Positions 51,991 through 60,705 of a stretch of 64,000 bases of DNA are shown here, in pieces (the stretch's first letter is position 1; every line of letters begins with the position of its first letter). The DNA is from Williamsia muralis. Lineage in GTDB: Bacteria > Actinomycetota > Actinomycetes > Mycobacteriales > Mycobacteriaceae. The notes beneath the pieces are model-generated. The model saw only the letters and a list, made by a program, of their open reading frames with translations, was not told the DNA's origin and did no database searches. The position numbers and the translations under genes were made by a program. The DNA is taken from positions 1 through 64,000 of the forward strand of contig NZ_PEBD01000011.1 of the NCBI RefSeq assembly GCF_002735905.1, in the 5' to 3' direction.

Positions 51991-52968
51991 GTGAGCAACG
52001 AACCCGCACGACGTGCGCCGCGACAGACCTATACGGCCGACGAGGTCCTGCGTCTGGCCGAGGAGCTCAGGACCTGGGGAAGGTGGGGCCCCGACGACGA
52101 ATTGGGGGCGGCGAACTGGACCACGCCGGCGATGGTTTCCGCGGCCGCTGGGCTGGCCCGTCGGGGTCAGATCTTCTCTCTCGCCATCCCGATGGATCGG
52201 ACCGGGCCGCAGTCGGGCCGCACAGCACGGGTCAACCCGCAGCATGTGATGTTTAAGCACGGCGGAGACATGCTCGCCGACGGTGAGGCAGGACTACGCG
52301 GCATGCGCTCGACCGACGATGCCGTCTATATGCCTCTGCAGGCCAGTACCCAGTGGGATGCCTTGTGCCACATCTTCTACGACGGCAAGGCCTACAACGA
52401 CCGCGGGCCGGAGTCGGTGACCAGTGCAGGGGCAAAACACAACAGCATCACCTCGATCAAGGAGCGTGCCGCCGGCCGCGGAGTTCTTGTCGATCTGCCT
52501 CGTCTGCTGGATGTGCCATGGCTCGAACCGGGGGATTCCATCGGTGCCGAGGATCTCGAACGCTGGACCGGCCACCACGGCGTCACCATCGGGGAGGGCG
52601 ACTTCGTGTTGCTGCGCACCGGGCACCTCGAACGTCGGCGGGCGGAGGGGTGGGGCGACTACGTCGCAGGTGCCGCGCCCGGATTGGGTCTGAGCGGTGC
52701 GGAGTGGCTGGTCCGGCGCCGGATCGCCGCGGTGGCGTCCGATACCTGGGGTCTGGAGGTGCTTCCATCGGAGTGTCCGGACATCGGCCATCCGGTCCAT
52801 GTGGTGCTGATGGTCAACGCGGGTGTCCGCATCGGTGAGATCTGGGATCTCGAAGCCCTGTCGGAGGACTGTGCGCACGATGGTGTCCACGAGTTCTTTC
52901 TCGTCGCCCAGCCGCTCCCGATCACCGGAGCCGTGGGTTCGCCGATCAACCCAATTGCCATCAAGTAA
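51991..52968 (+). CDS. Cyclase-family hydrolase (kynurenine formamidase-like fold)
   Basis: 325 aa. QASTQWDALCHIFYDGKAYN (about residues 118-137) matches the metal-binding segment of the cyclase family in its actinobacterial variant; HNSITSIKERAAGRGVLVDLPRLL follows, and a second family region is VASDTWGLEV. Members hydrolyse amides or cyclic C-C or C-O bonds using a metal. The GTG at 51991 has GGAG upstream. It heads a rightward operon with a crotonase and an SDR, and is a candidate for hydrolysing a ring or lactone product. Confidence 0.82.
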   Translation: MSNEPARRAPRQTYTADEVLRLAEELRTWGRWGPDDELGAANWTTPAMVSAAAGLARRGQIFSLAIPMDRTGPQSGRTARVNPQHVMFKHGGDMLADGEAGLRGMRSTDDAVYMPLQASTQWDALCHIFYDGKAYNDRGPESVTSAGAKHNSITSIKERAAGRGVLVDLPRLLDVPWLEPGDSIGAEDLERWTGHHGVTIGEGDFVLLRTGHLERRRAEGWGDYVAGAAPGLGLSGAEWLVRRRIAAVASDTWGLEVLPSECPDIGHPVHVVLMVNAGVRIGEIWDLEALSEDCAHDGVHEFFLVAQPLPITGAVGSPINPIAIK

Positions 52969-53014
52969 TGTTATAAGCAAGTTGCAATATTGTTCACCCG
53001 CGCGGAAGGTCCCC

Positions 53015-53887
53015 ATGTCTGACTACCGGTTCATCACCTACGAACTCCTCGACGAGGGTCTTGTCGCGCGGATCACGCTCGATCGCGCGGGATACCGGAA
53101 TGCGCAGAACCGAACCCTGCTCGTGGAACTGGACAGCGCCTTCATACGTGCCGAGGCCGACGACACGGTTCGGGTCGTGATCCTCGCCGGCGCCGGCGAG
53201 GTCTTCTCGGCCGGGCACGACATGGGCACACCCGACCGGGCCGCCGAGCGGGATCCCGAATCCGAGCACTTCCACTCGACGTTCACCACGCATGGCGCGA
53301 CCAAGCGCAGCGCGGAGAAGAAGATGGTCGAAGAGTGGCACTTCTTTTACCAAAACGCCTGGCGCTGGCGCAATCTACGCAAGATCACCATTGCCCAGGT
53401 GCAGGGTGCGGTGCTGGCGGCGGGTCTCACGCTGGCGTGGTCGTGTGACCTCATCGTCGGCGCCGAGGGAACCAAGTTCGCCGATCCGGTCGCGGTGCGT
53501 CTGGGCATGTGCGGTGTCGAGTACTTCGCGCATCCCTGGGAGTTCGGGCCCAGAAAGGCAAAGGAACTCCTACTGCTCGGTGACTCCATCGACATCGAGG
53601 AAGCGCACCGCCTCGGCATGGTCAGCCGTATCTTCCCGCGCGACGAGCTGGAGGCCGAGACTCTCGAAATTGCACGCGCCATCGCCAAGCGTCCCAGTGT
53701 CACCTCGCTCCTGATCAAGGAATCGGTCAACCAGACGTTGGAGAACCAAGGCTTCTACAACGCGCTGCAGTCCGCGTTCAACCTCCACCAGCTCAATCAC
53801 GCGCACTGGGCAGAGATCCATGGTGAAGGCGGCGACCGCGCGCAGCCCGAAGACGGCGCCTTGCCGTGGAAACTGCAGAGGGACTGA
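53015..53887 (+). CDS. Enoyl-CoA hydratase/isomerase (crotonase) family protein
   Basis: 290 aa. ARITLDRAGYRNAQN and FSAGHDMGT (about residues 68-76, oxyanion region) are crotonase signatures, and QVQGAVLAAGLTLAWSCDLIVG supplies the second oxyanion region. Of the two hydratase glutamates, the one normally in the QPE segment appears to be Val (FADPVAVRLG), while the later one (KAKELLL) is kept. This suggests a reaction other than simple hydration (isomerase, C-C hydrolase or decarboxylase). A long Trp-rich insertion lies at about 103-118. The ATG at 53015 was chosen after a GGAAGG site. Confidence 0.83.
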   Translation: MSDYRFITYELLDEGLVARITLDRAGYRNAQNRTLLVELDSAFIRAEADDTVRVVILAGAGEVFSAGHDMGTPDRAAERDPESEHFHSTFTTHGATKRSAEKKMVEEWHFFYQNAWRWRNLRKITIAQVQGAVLAAGLTLAWSCDLIVGAEGTKFADPVAVRLGMCGVEYFAHPWEFGPRKAKELLLLGDSIDIEEAHRLGMVSRIFPRDELEAETLEIARAIAKRPSVTSLLIKESVNQTLENQGFYNALQSAFNLHQLNHAHWAEIHGEGGDRAQPEDGALPWKLQRD

Positions 53888-53891
53888 GCCC

Positions 53892-54704
53892 ATGGTCGAT
53901 GAACGTGACGCAAACGTGGTCCCCGACTTCAGTCGGATGCTCCGACTCGACGAGACGGTGCAGGTGGTTCTCGGCGCAGGCCTTGGCATCGGCCGTCAGA
54001 CCGCCCATGCGCTGTCGTCGGTCGGAGCCCGGGTTGTCTGTGTGGACGTCGACGCCGACCGCGCGAAAACGGTTGCCGCGGAGGTGGACGGGATTCCGTG
54101 GGCCGGTGATCTCACCTCACGTGATGATGTCGCGGATCTGTTCCGTTTTGTCGCCGACGAGTGCGGCAGGCTCGACGGGGTCGTCGACATCGTGGGTGGC
54201 GCCCGCTACAAGGCGATGATCGAGCTCACCGACGACGACTGGACGTTCCACCACAACGTCGTCTTACGACACGCATATCTGACACTGCAATACGCTGCGG
54301 AGTACTGGCGCGCGTCGGGAACCGGCGGCACGGTCACGTTCGTGGCCTCGGTCGCCGGGTTGACCAGTGCTCCGATGACCGCGGCATACGGCGCACACAA
54401 GGCGGCATTGATGTCCCTCGTCCGGACCGCGGCCGTCGAACTCGGACCCGAAGGGATCCGTGTCAACGCCGTGGCTCCGGGTGTGGTGAGAACGCCTCGT
54501 GCGCAAGCGAATCCGAAATGGACCGACGATCTACTCGAGTCGAACATCGAAAAGACGCCCTTGCGCCGATTGGCCGTACCCGCTGACGTCGCCGCCGGCG
54601 CGCTCTTCTTCAGCACGCCCATGTCCGGTCACGTCACCGGACAGACATTGATCGTCGATGGCGGCAACACCATCGTCTACAACGTCGACACCCCCGGAGC
54701 CTGA
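53892..54704 (+). CDS. SDR family oxidoreductase
   Basis: 270 aa. LGAGLGIGRQTA is the cofactor motif (LGAG in place of TGAG), and Asp-rich VDVDADRA after strand 2 favours NAD. VGGARYK takes the place of NNAG. YGAHKAAL has the catalytic Tyr and Lys, with Ser in VASVAGL. VDGG is present near the end. It lies 4 nt after the crotonase gene in the cyclase operon and probably oxidises an alcohol intermediate. Confidence 0.83.
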   Translation: MVDERDANVVPDFSRMLRLDETVQVVLGAGLGIGRQTAHALSSVGARVVCVDVDADRAKTVAAEVDGIPWAGDLTSRDDVADLFRFVADECGRLDGVVDIVGGARYKAMIELTDDDWTFHHNVVLRHAYLTLQYAAEYWRASGTGGTVTFVASVAGLTSAPMTAAYGAHKAALMSLVRTAAVELGPEGIRVNAVAPGVVRTPRAQANPKWTDDLLESNIEKTPLRRLAVPADVAAGALFFSTPMSGHVTGQTLIVDGGNTIVYNVDTPGA

Positions 54705-54715
54705 GGCACGGACAA

Positions 54716-54754
54716 CAATGCCCCCGCTCGGCGATCCGCCGGGCGGGGGCATTG
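54716..54754. terminator. Bidirectional hairpin terminator
   Basis: A perfect 12-bp stem CAATGCCCCCGC/GCGGGGGCATTG surrounds a 15-nt loop that can itself pair (CGGCGATCCGCCG). It separates the convergent SDR and CoA-transferase genes. Confidence 0.85.
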
Positions 54755-54768
54755 TCGTAGGTGAGTGG

Positions 54769-57234
54769 TCAGCCCGGCGAAACGACCTCGTCGCGACGGA
54801 TCAGACCGAAGTCGGAGTCGACAAGGTCTTCGTCGGCACCGGGTAGCGGCGCTGCCAACGCGGGAACCGGGGCCGACACCGAGAACTTGATCGGTGCGCC
54901 CGCGACGTCGACACCTTGGTGATAATGGCCGTCCGGCAACGTCATTCGCATTCCGCGTGCCATCGCCTGAGGATGCGAGAACGCCTCGTTCAGGCTGAGC
55001 ACCTGGGCTCCGGGTAGGCGGAGCTCCACGTAACGCTGCTCCCACTCGGCTGCGGTCCGGCGCAAGAAGCTCGGCTCGACGAGCCGGTAGAGATCAACCT
55101 CGTTGACCCGACGCAGTGGCTCGGACTCGAAACGGGGATCGTGCTCCCACTCAGGTGCCTCGGCCGCCGTGCAGAAGCCGTGCCAGAACTGCTGCGTGAT
55201 GCAGATGACGAACCACTTGTCGTCCTTGGTCCGGAACGCGCCGAAGGGAAGTGAACCGCTTCCGCCGCGCCGCGGTTCCGGTAAGAACCGCTTGCCGACG
55301 GTGACCGCCTGTGGAACCCGGTACGACAGCAGGGCGACCTGGGCATCGAGGAGCGCAAGGTCGATCCGCGAACCCGTACCGGTCAGCCGGCGCCTGCGTT
55401 CGGCGCCCAGCATGCCCAGCACCGCGTACATCGAGCCGGTGAGGCCGCCGATGGGGTTGCCCCAACGCACAGGTGTGTCCGGGCGGGTGTGGTCGACGGT
55501 GATGCTCATGCCGCCACCGAGTGCTTGGATGGCGTTGTCGAAGGCGGGGTAGGGGCTCCACGGCCCGGTGTGTCCGAATCCGGTGATGGAGCAGCTGATC
55601 ACATCTGGCTTGATCTCTTGCAAGGATTGGTGGTCGATGCCCAACCGCTGGAGAACACCTGGACGGTAGTTGTCCAGGACCACGTCGGCGTGGCCCAGCA
55701 GTCCCCGGAAGTACTCCTGACCTGCTGCCGTCTTCAGGTCGGCGGTGACGCTCTGCTTACCGCGATTCAAACCACATCGGAAGGCGGATTCACGCTCGGG
55801 GTCGGGATACGGCTCGAGGAACTGTCCCACCGGCCGGTCGACTCGGATCACGCGGGCGCCGAGGTCGGAGAGCAGTTGTGCGGCAAAGCCCTTGCTGGGC
55901 TCATCTCCGTTCAGCTCGAGAACGACCGTTCCGGTCAGGGGGCGGTCTTCGGCTGCGGATCGACCGGTTGCGGGCTCCGGCGCGACCCGCGGGCGCAGCG
56001 GCCGCGGCGGTTCGCCGAAGCCGTCGCCGAGGTGGATTGCGCCGGCAGCGGAGAGGGATTCGAGTTCAGCTTCGGTCAGCCCGAGAACCGAGGTGAGTAC
56101 GAGGGCGGTGTCGGCGCCGTTCGGGCGAGGTGCGCACCAGTGCTCCGGGTCACCGAACTTCAGCGGATCGCCGGCCACCGTTGCACTGCGGCCGAAGTGA
56201 TCTGCGATATCCACAGCCATGCCACGAGCACGCACCTGGGGGTGGTCGAACACCTCCGCGACACCGAGCACACGGCAGGCGACGACGCCCGCCGCCATGA
56301 ACTCGTTCTGCCACTCTTCGGCAGGGCGGGTGATCAGCACTTCTTGAAGAATTGCCACGACCTCGTCGCGATGGGCGTGCCTGGCCAGCTGGGTGCTGAA
56401 GCGGGGATCGTCGATCATGTCGGTGCGATTCATGATTCGGCATGCTGCGGGCCACATGCGCTGACTGATGCACAGCGCAACCCAGCCGTCACTGCATTCG
56501 AAGTTTCCGAAAGGCACTGTGCCCTGGCCACCTTCGAACGGCGCGGGATCTGGCTCCTGCCCGAAAGTGAGTGCCTGGGGCACGCGGTAGGTGTTCAGTG
56601 CCAGCATCACGTCGAGCATCGAGACATCGACGTGCTGACCGGCGCCGGTGCGGTCGCGGTGGATGACGGCGGCGAGAACGCCTATGGCGCTGAAGATCCC
56701 GGCGAAGAGATCTCCGATCGGGATGCCCCAGCGAACCGGTGGGCTGTCGGGATCGAGTTTTGTGTAGTTCATGGTGCCCGACAGCGCCTGGACGATCGGG
56801 TCATAGGCAGGCATGGTCGACCATGGTCCGTCGCTACCGAATCCGGAGAGTGAGCACGTGATGATCTGCGGATTGCGGGCGGCGAGCGAGTCGTAATCCA
56901 GTCCGAGCCGTTCCATCACGCCCGAGCGGAAGTTGTCGAAGACCACGTCGGCTTGTTCGACGAGTCGTAGCAACGTTTCGCGGCCCTGATCGTTCTTCAG
57001 GTCAAGGCTCACCGAATGCTTGTTACGACTGAGGCCCCAGGTGAACGCTTCGTCTTCGGTCAGAGCGGACGGCGCACTGTTGCCCGTCACCGCACCCGGA
57101 ATCGATTCGATTCGGATGACCTCGGCACCGAGGTCGGACAACATGAGCGAACCGAACGGCCCGGATACGACCCTCGACAGATCGAGAACCCGTATCCCGT
57201 CCAGTGGACTGAGATTGCGTGAGTCAGGCGACAT
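54769..57234 (-). CDS. CaiB/BaiF CoA-transferase, double-length fusion
   Basis: 821 aa, about twice the size of a family III CoA-transferase. Half 1 (about 1-400) begins GIRVLDLSRVVSGPFGS, with catalytic-Asp region VSMLDVMLAL. Half 2 (about 430-821) repeats the fold, with LGARVIRVDRP, LNRGKQSVTADLK and LALLDAQVAL. The Asp expected at the active site is present in both halves, so both may be active, giving an intramolecular dimer. It moves CoA between a carboxylic acid and a thioester. A 25-bp operator-like inverted repeat lies just upstream. The acyl-CoA synthetase gene is upstream on the same strand. Confidence 0.9.
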   Translation of the reverse strand: MSPDSRNLSPLDGIRVLDLSRVVSGPFGSLMLSDLGAEVIRIESIPGAVTGNSAPSALTEDEAFTWGLSRNKHSVSLDLKNDQGRETLLRLVEQADVVFDNFRSGVMERLGLDYDSLAARNPQIITCSLSGFGSDGPWSTMPAYDPIVQALSGTMNYTKLDPDSPPVRWGIPIGDLFAGIFSAIGVLAAVIHRDRTGAGQHVDVSMLDVMLALNTYRVPQALTFGQEPDPAPFEGGQGTVPFGNFECSDGWVALCISQRMWPAACRIMNRTDMIDDPRFSTQLARHAHRDEVVAILQEVLITRPAEEWQNEFMAAGVVACRVLGVAEVFDHPQVRARGMAVDIADHFGRSATVAGDPLKFGDPEHWCAPRPNGADTALVLTSVLGLTEAELESLSAAGAIHLGDGFGEPPRPLRPRVAPEPATGRSAAEDRPLTGTVVLELNGDEPSKGFAAQLLSDLGARVIRVDRPVGQFLEPYPDPERESAFRCGLNRGKQSVTADLKTAAGQEYFRGLLGHADVVLDNYRPGVLQRLGIDHQSLQEIKPDVISCSITGFGHTGPWSPYPAFDNAIQALGGGMSITVDHTRPDTPVRWGNPIGGLTGSMYAVLGMLGAERRRRLTGTGSRIDLALLDAQVALLSYRVPQAVTVGKRFLPEPRRGGSGSLPFGAFRTKDDKWFVICITQQFWHGFCTAAEAPEWEHDPRFESEPLRRVNEVDLYRLVEPSFLRRTAAEWEQRYVELRLPGAQVLSLNEAFSHPQAMARGMRMTLPDGHYHQGVDVAGAPIKFSVSAPVPALAAPLPGADEDLVDSDFGLIRRDEVVSPG

Positions 57235-57255
57235 AACCGAATGTTACTGCCAAAG

Positions 57256-57280
57256 CTTGTTGCAACACAACTGCAACAAG
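57256..57280. promoter_or_regulatory. Perfect 9-bp inverted repeat, probable operator
   Basis: CTTGTTGCA-acacaac-TGCAACAAG lies 22 nt upstream of the CoA-transferase start and 44 nt downstream of the acyl-CoA synthetase gene. Arm length and spacing fit a TetR or GntR dimer site. No regulator gene is nearby in the window. Confidence 0.6.
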
Positions 57281-57323
57281 TTTTCAATCTGCTTTGAAGA
57301 CCATTAAAAGCGTTTGTCGGCCG

Positions 57324-59027
57324 TCAGACGGTCGAGCTCGCGAAGGCGGCCTCGAAGTCCATCTGGCGGGCGATGTCGTTCTTGACGATCTTTCCGCTGG
57401 CGGTGCGGGGAAGGGCCGCCGAGGTGGTCACCATCCGGGCCGGAACCTTGAATGCGGCGAGCTGTGAGGCAACGTGCGCGCGCAGGATGTCGGCGCCAAG
57501 ATCGGCGCCCGGGTGGACCCGCACGATGGCGGCCAATTCTTCGCCGAGCGTCGGGTGCGCGATCCCGAACGCCGCGGCCTCGACGACATCGGGGTGGCTC
57601 GTCAGGCAGGCCTCGACCTCTGCACAGTTGATGTTCTCGCCACCGCGGATGACGACATCTTTGAGGCGGCCGGAGATGTACAGATAGCCCTCGTCGTCGA
57701 GACGGCCGAGATCGCCGGTGCGGAACCAGCCCTCGGTGAAACTCTCCGCTGACGCATCCCGGAGGTATCCGGTGATCACCTGCGGACCCCGCAGGATGAT
57801 CTCGCCCTCTTTGCCGTTGAGGACGCGAACGAGTCGGTCGTCGACGATCCCGACCTCGACGGTCGGCAAGGCCCTTCCGACGCTGTCCGGCCGCTTGACC
57901 CAGTCCGGACCACCGATGGCCACCACACCTGATGTCGTCTCGGTGAGGCCGTAACCGGTCCGGGCGCTGACGGCGCCTTCGAACTGACGGTGGACGCGCT
58001 CGATGAGGTGGGGCGGGATCGATGCACCGCCCAGGCCGAGACTCTTCAGCGACGACAGATCGTGGTCGGATGCCAGAGCGGTGTCGAGGAAAGTCTGAAT
58101 CATGTACGGCGCACCCGAGAGTTCGGTGACACCCTCTGCAGCGACGAGTCGTACCGCCTCTTCTGGGTCCCACTTGTGGAGCAGGACCATGCGGTGTCCA
58201 GGGTAGGACGACGTGTAGAGGGTATTGACTCCGGCGATGTGGAAAAACGGGAACGACACCAGCTTGACCCCCGGTGACGGCATCTGTGGAGCTGACCCGT
58301 CGGCCGGGAAGCGCACCGCGCGGATGAGCTTGTTGAGCAGCGATGCCGAATGGTTGAGGTGGGAGCCGACGGCTGCCTTGGGACTGCCCGTCGTACCGGA
58401 GGTGAACAGGATCGTCGCCGGATCGAGCGGGTCCACCGACTGCTCGGGTGGTTCGGTGGTTCCAGGGTTGGCGATGAGGTCTGCGTAGTCGATGACGCCC
58501 TCGGGAAGAGTTTGGCTCCGTACCGCGACCACGCGCCGGACACCGAGCGCGTCGAGGTTGATCTCTCCGGTCTGTACAAGCCGTTCAGCGTCGGCGATCA
58601 ACACGCTCGGGCGGGCCTGATCGATCAGTCCCTGCAATTCCGCCGGTTTCAGCCAGGCATTGAGTGGCACGACGACGGCACCCAGCAATTGCAGGGCCCA
58701 GAACGAAAAAATCCACTCCGGGTAGTTGCGCATCGCGATGGCGACCCGGTCACCGTGCCCGATCTCGAGTGTGTTCCGGAATGAATGCGCGAGTGTGACG
58801 ACCTCGAGCCACTGTTCGTCGAATGTCCACCGCTCGTCCCGGTAGACCACGGCATCGGCACCGCCGTGCGCCCTCGTCGCGAGGAAGGCATCTCGCAGTG
58901 TCAGCGGATCCCGATCGAACACCTCGTACTCGACGCCGTCAACGACGCGTGTGGTCAGCGGGAAGAGGCCGTCGGGATCGGTGAGACGTTCTTGTGGTGT
59001 TCGGGTCCCATCGTGCATTTTCGGCAC
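57324..59027 (-). CDS. Acyl-CoA synthetase (AMP-forming, FadD-like)
   Basis: 567 aa. ATP/AMP motifs are complete: TSGTTGSPKAA (about residue 207), YGLTETTSG (about 345), GWFRTGDLGR (about 430), LKDVVIRGGENI, and the catalytic Lys in TASGKIVKND near the C-terminus. It activates a carboxylic acid to its CoA thioester using ATP. A second in-frame ATG three codons in is an alternative start. It probably provides the acyl-CoA used by the CoA-transferase and dehydrogenases in the region. Confidence 0.92.
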   Translation of the reverse strand: MPKMHDGTRTPQERLTDPDGLFPLTTRVVDGVEYEVFDRDPLTLRDAFLATRAHGGADAVVYRDERWTFDEQWLEVVTLAHSFRNTLEIGHGDRVAIAMRNYPEWIFSFWALQLLGAVVVPLNAWLKPAELQGLIDQARPSVLIADAERLVQTGEINLDALGVRRVVAVRSQTLPEGVIDYADLIANPGTTEPPEQSVDPLDPATILFTSGTTGSPKAAVGSHLNHSASLLNKLIRAVRFPADGSAPQMPSPGVKLVSFPFFHIAGVNTLYTSSYPGHRMVLLHKWDPEEAVRLVAAEGVTELSGAPYMIQTFLDTALASDHDLSSLKSLGLGGASIPPHLIERVHRQFEGAVSARTGYGLTETTSGVVAIGGPDWVKRPDSVGRALPTVEVGIVDDRLVRVLNGKEGEIILRGPQVITGYLRDASAESFTEGWFRTGDLGRLDDEGYLYISGRLKDVVIRGGENINCAEVEACLTSHPDVVEAAAFGIAHPTLGEELAAIVRVHPGADLGADILRAHVASQLAAFKVPARMVTTSAALPRTASGKIVKNDIARQMDFEAAFASSTV

Positions 59028-59126
59028 CTCTCCATCAGATCGGACCTGCAGCCAGACGAGCAGGACCTCGGCATCTATCGTGGTTCAATAGTGGTTACAC
59101 CATAACAACAACCAGGAGTGGCCGGA

Positions 59127-60617
59127 GTGGACGTCGTAGTGACCACGCACCAGGGGGCCATTCGAGGCCGTGAACGAGCGGGTGTCGCCAGTTTCCGGGG
59201 TATCCCCTACGCGGCCGCACCCGAAGGTGCACTCCGATTCGCCGCCCCACAACCCGCGCCGCTCGGTGATGTGGATGCTCGTGAGTGGGGAGCAACGGTG
59301 TCCACCCCACCTCAACGGTCACCAGAGATTGATCGGCTGTTGCCGGATCCGGTTAGGCAGGGCTCATCGGCACTGAACTCGTCGCCATTGAACTTGAACG
59401 TCTGGACCCCGTCGACCACAGGCGCATTGCCGGTTCTCGTCTGGATCCACGGGGGCGGATTCGTGACCGGCGCAGGTTCGGTCACCGCGTACGACGGATC
59501 TGCGCTGGCACAGCGAGACATTGTTGTGGTCACGATCAACTACCGGTTGGCGGTCGAGGGTTTCGTCGAGGTCGAGGGCTGTGTGTCCAACCGCGGGCTG
59601 CTCGATCAGATAGCGGCACTGCGGTGGGTTCAGGAGAACATCGCGGCCTTCGGCGGGGACCCGACGGCAGTGACCGTCGCCGGAGAGTCCGCCGGGGCGA
59701 TGAGTGTTGTCACGCTGATGTCGATGCCGCTTGCCCGAGGTCTTTTCGCTCGGGCGATCGCACAGAGCGGAGCGGGTCACCACGTCCACACGCCGGATGA
59801 GGCGGCGTACATATCGGCCCAATTGTCCGCGGAATTAGGGATACCTCTCACGAACGAGTCCTTGTCGCAGATACCTGATGATCGGCTGTACGCGGCACTC
59901 AATGCCGCGCTGACAACGGTGTCATCAGTGCCCGGCCCCGGGGGGAGACCGCTTCGTCGTCTCGGCGTGCAGCCGGTGGTCGACGGGGATGTGTTGCCGA
60001 TGCGGCCGATCGATGCCGTGAGAGTCGGCGTGGGCAGCGAGGTCGATCTGCTGACCGGCACGAATGCGGACGAGTACGGATTGTTCGTGGCGGCCACAGG
60101 ACTCGACGAGCGTCTGGACGAAGCGATGCTCGCGGGCATGGTCTCGCGTTTGGGCAGCGACGTCGAAGCCCTGCTGCCCGCGTACCGCACGAGGTTTCCG
60201 CACGCTTCGCCGGCTGAACTCTTCAAGCAGTTGCAGGGCGACTGGTTCTTCGTCATCCCGATGCTGCGTCTGGTCACGGCGCGTGAAGCGGCCGGCCGGC
60301 GGACGTTCGTCTACGAATTCGTCTGGACGCCGGAGACCTTCGGCGGCCGGCTCGGGGCCTGCCACACCCTCGAGGTCCCGTTTGTCTTCGACACGCTGGG
60401 AGATCCCTGGGGACGTGAGCTGCGGGGCGATGCGCCCCAGGCGGTGGCGGACACGATGGTCGAGGCATGGGTGTCCTTCGTCCGCACCGGTCATCCGGGG
60501 TGGGACGCGCACGGGTCGGCGTCGACTGTCGCCCGCATCGATGAGCGCATCACCACGGTGACCGACCCGCACCGATGGCGGTTGGACAGATGGCAGGGCC
60601 TCGCGCCGGTCGGCTGA
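59127..60617 (+). CDS. Type B carboxylesterase
   Basis: 496 aa serine esterase of the alpha/beta-hydrolase fold. Oxyanion hole HGGGFVTGAG (about residues 108-117), nucleophile in AGESAGAMS (Ser about 188), and catalytic-His region GACHTLEVPFVF. There is no signal peptide, so it is cytosolic. The GTG at 59127 has AGGAG 8 nt upstream; the GTG at 59118 overlaps that site and is less likely. It lies directly before a Baeyer-Villiger-type gene, and hydrolysis of the resulting ester or lactone is the obvious partner step. Confidence 0.87.
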   Translation: MDVVVTTHQGAIRGRERAGVASFRGIPYAAAPEGALRFAAPQPAPLGDVDAREWGATVSTPPQRSPEIDRLLPDPVRQGSSALNSSPLNLNVWTPSTTGALPVLVWIHGGGFVTGAGSVTAYDGSALAQRDIVVVTINYRLAVEGFVEVEGCVSNRGLLDQIAALRWVQENIAAFGGDPTAVTVAGESAGAMSVVTLMSMPLARGLFARAIAQSGAGHHVHTPDEAAYISAQLSAELGIPLTNESLSQIPDDRLYAALNAALTTVSSVPGPGGRPLRRLGVQPVVDGDVLPMRPIDAVRVGVGSEVDLLTGTNADEYGLFVAATGLDERLDEAMLAGMVSRLGSDVEALLPAYRTRFPHASPAELFKQLQGDWFFVIPMLRLVTAREAAGRRTFVYEFVWTPETFGGRLGACHTLEVPFVFDTLGDPWGRELRGDAPQAVADTMVEAWVSFVRTGHPGWDAHGSASTVARIDERITTVTDPHRWRLDRWQGLAPVG

Positions 60618-60631
60618 CTCTATTGGTTGTC

Positions 60632-60640
60632 TAGTTATGT
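60632..60640 (+). promoter_or_regulatory. Short motif shared with the 51.9-kb promoter
   Basis: TAGTTATGT lies about 65 nt upstream of the second monooxygenase and occurs inverted at 51883-51891. It is only 9 bp long, so chance is possible. Confidence 0.2.
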
Positions 60641-60705
60641 CGCTAGCATGTTAAACTTGTGCTCGACACATCGGACCGGATGTCGTCCGATGGAATGGGA
60701 GTGTG

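Noticed and set aside
55489-56853. Long open frame (454 codons) on the + strand opposite the CoA-transferase fusion
   Set aside because: Antisense shadow: the opposite strand has two clear CoA-transferase domains, and this frame has no start signal or recognisable motif.
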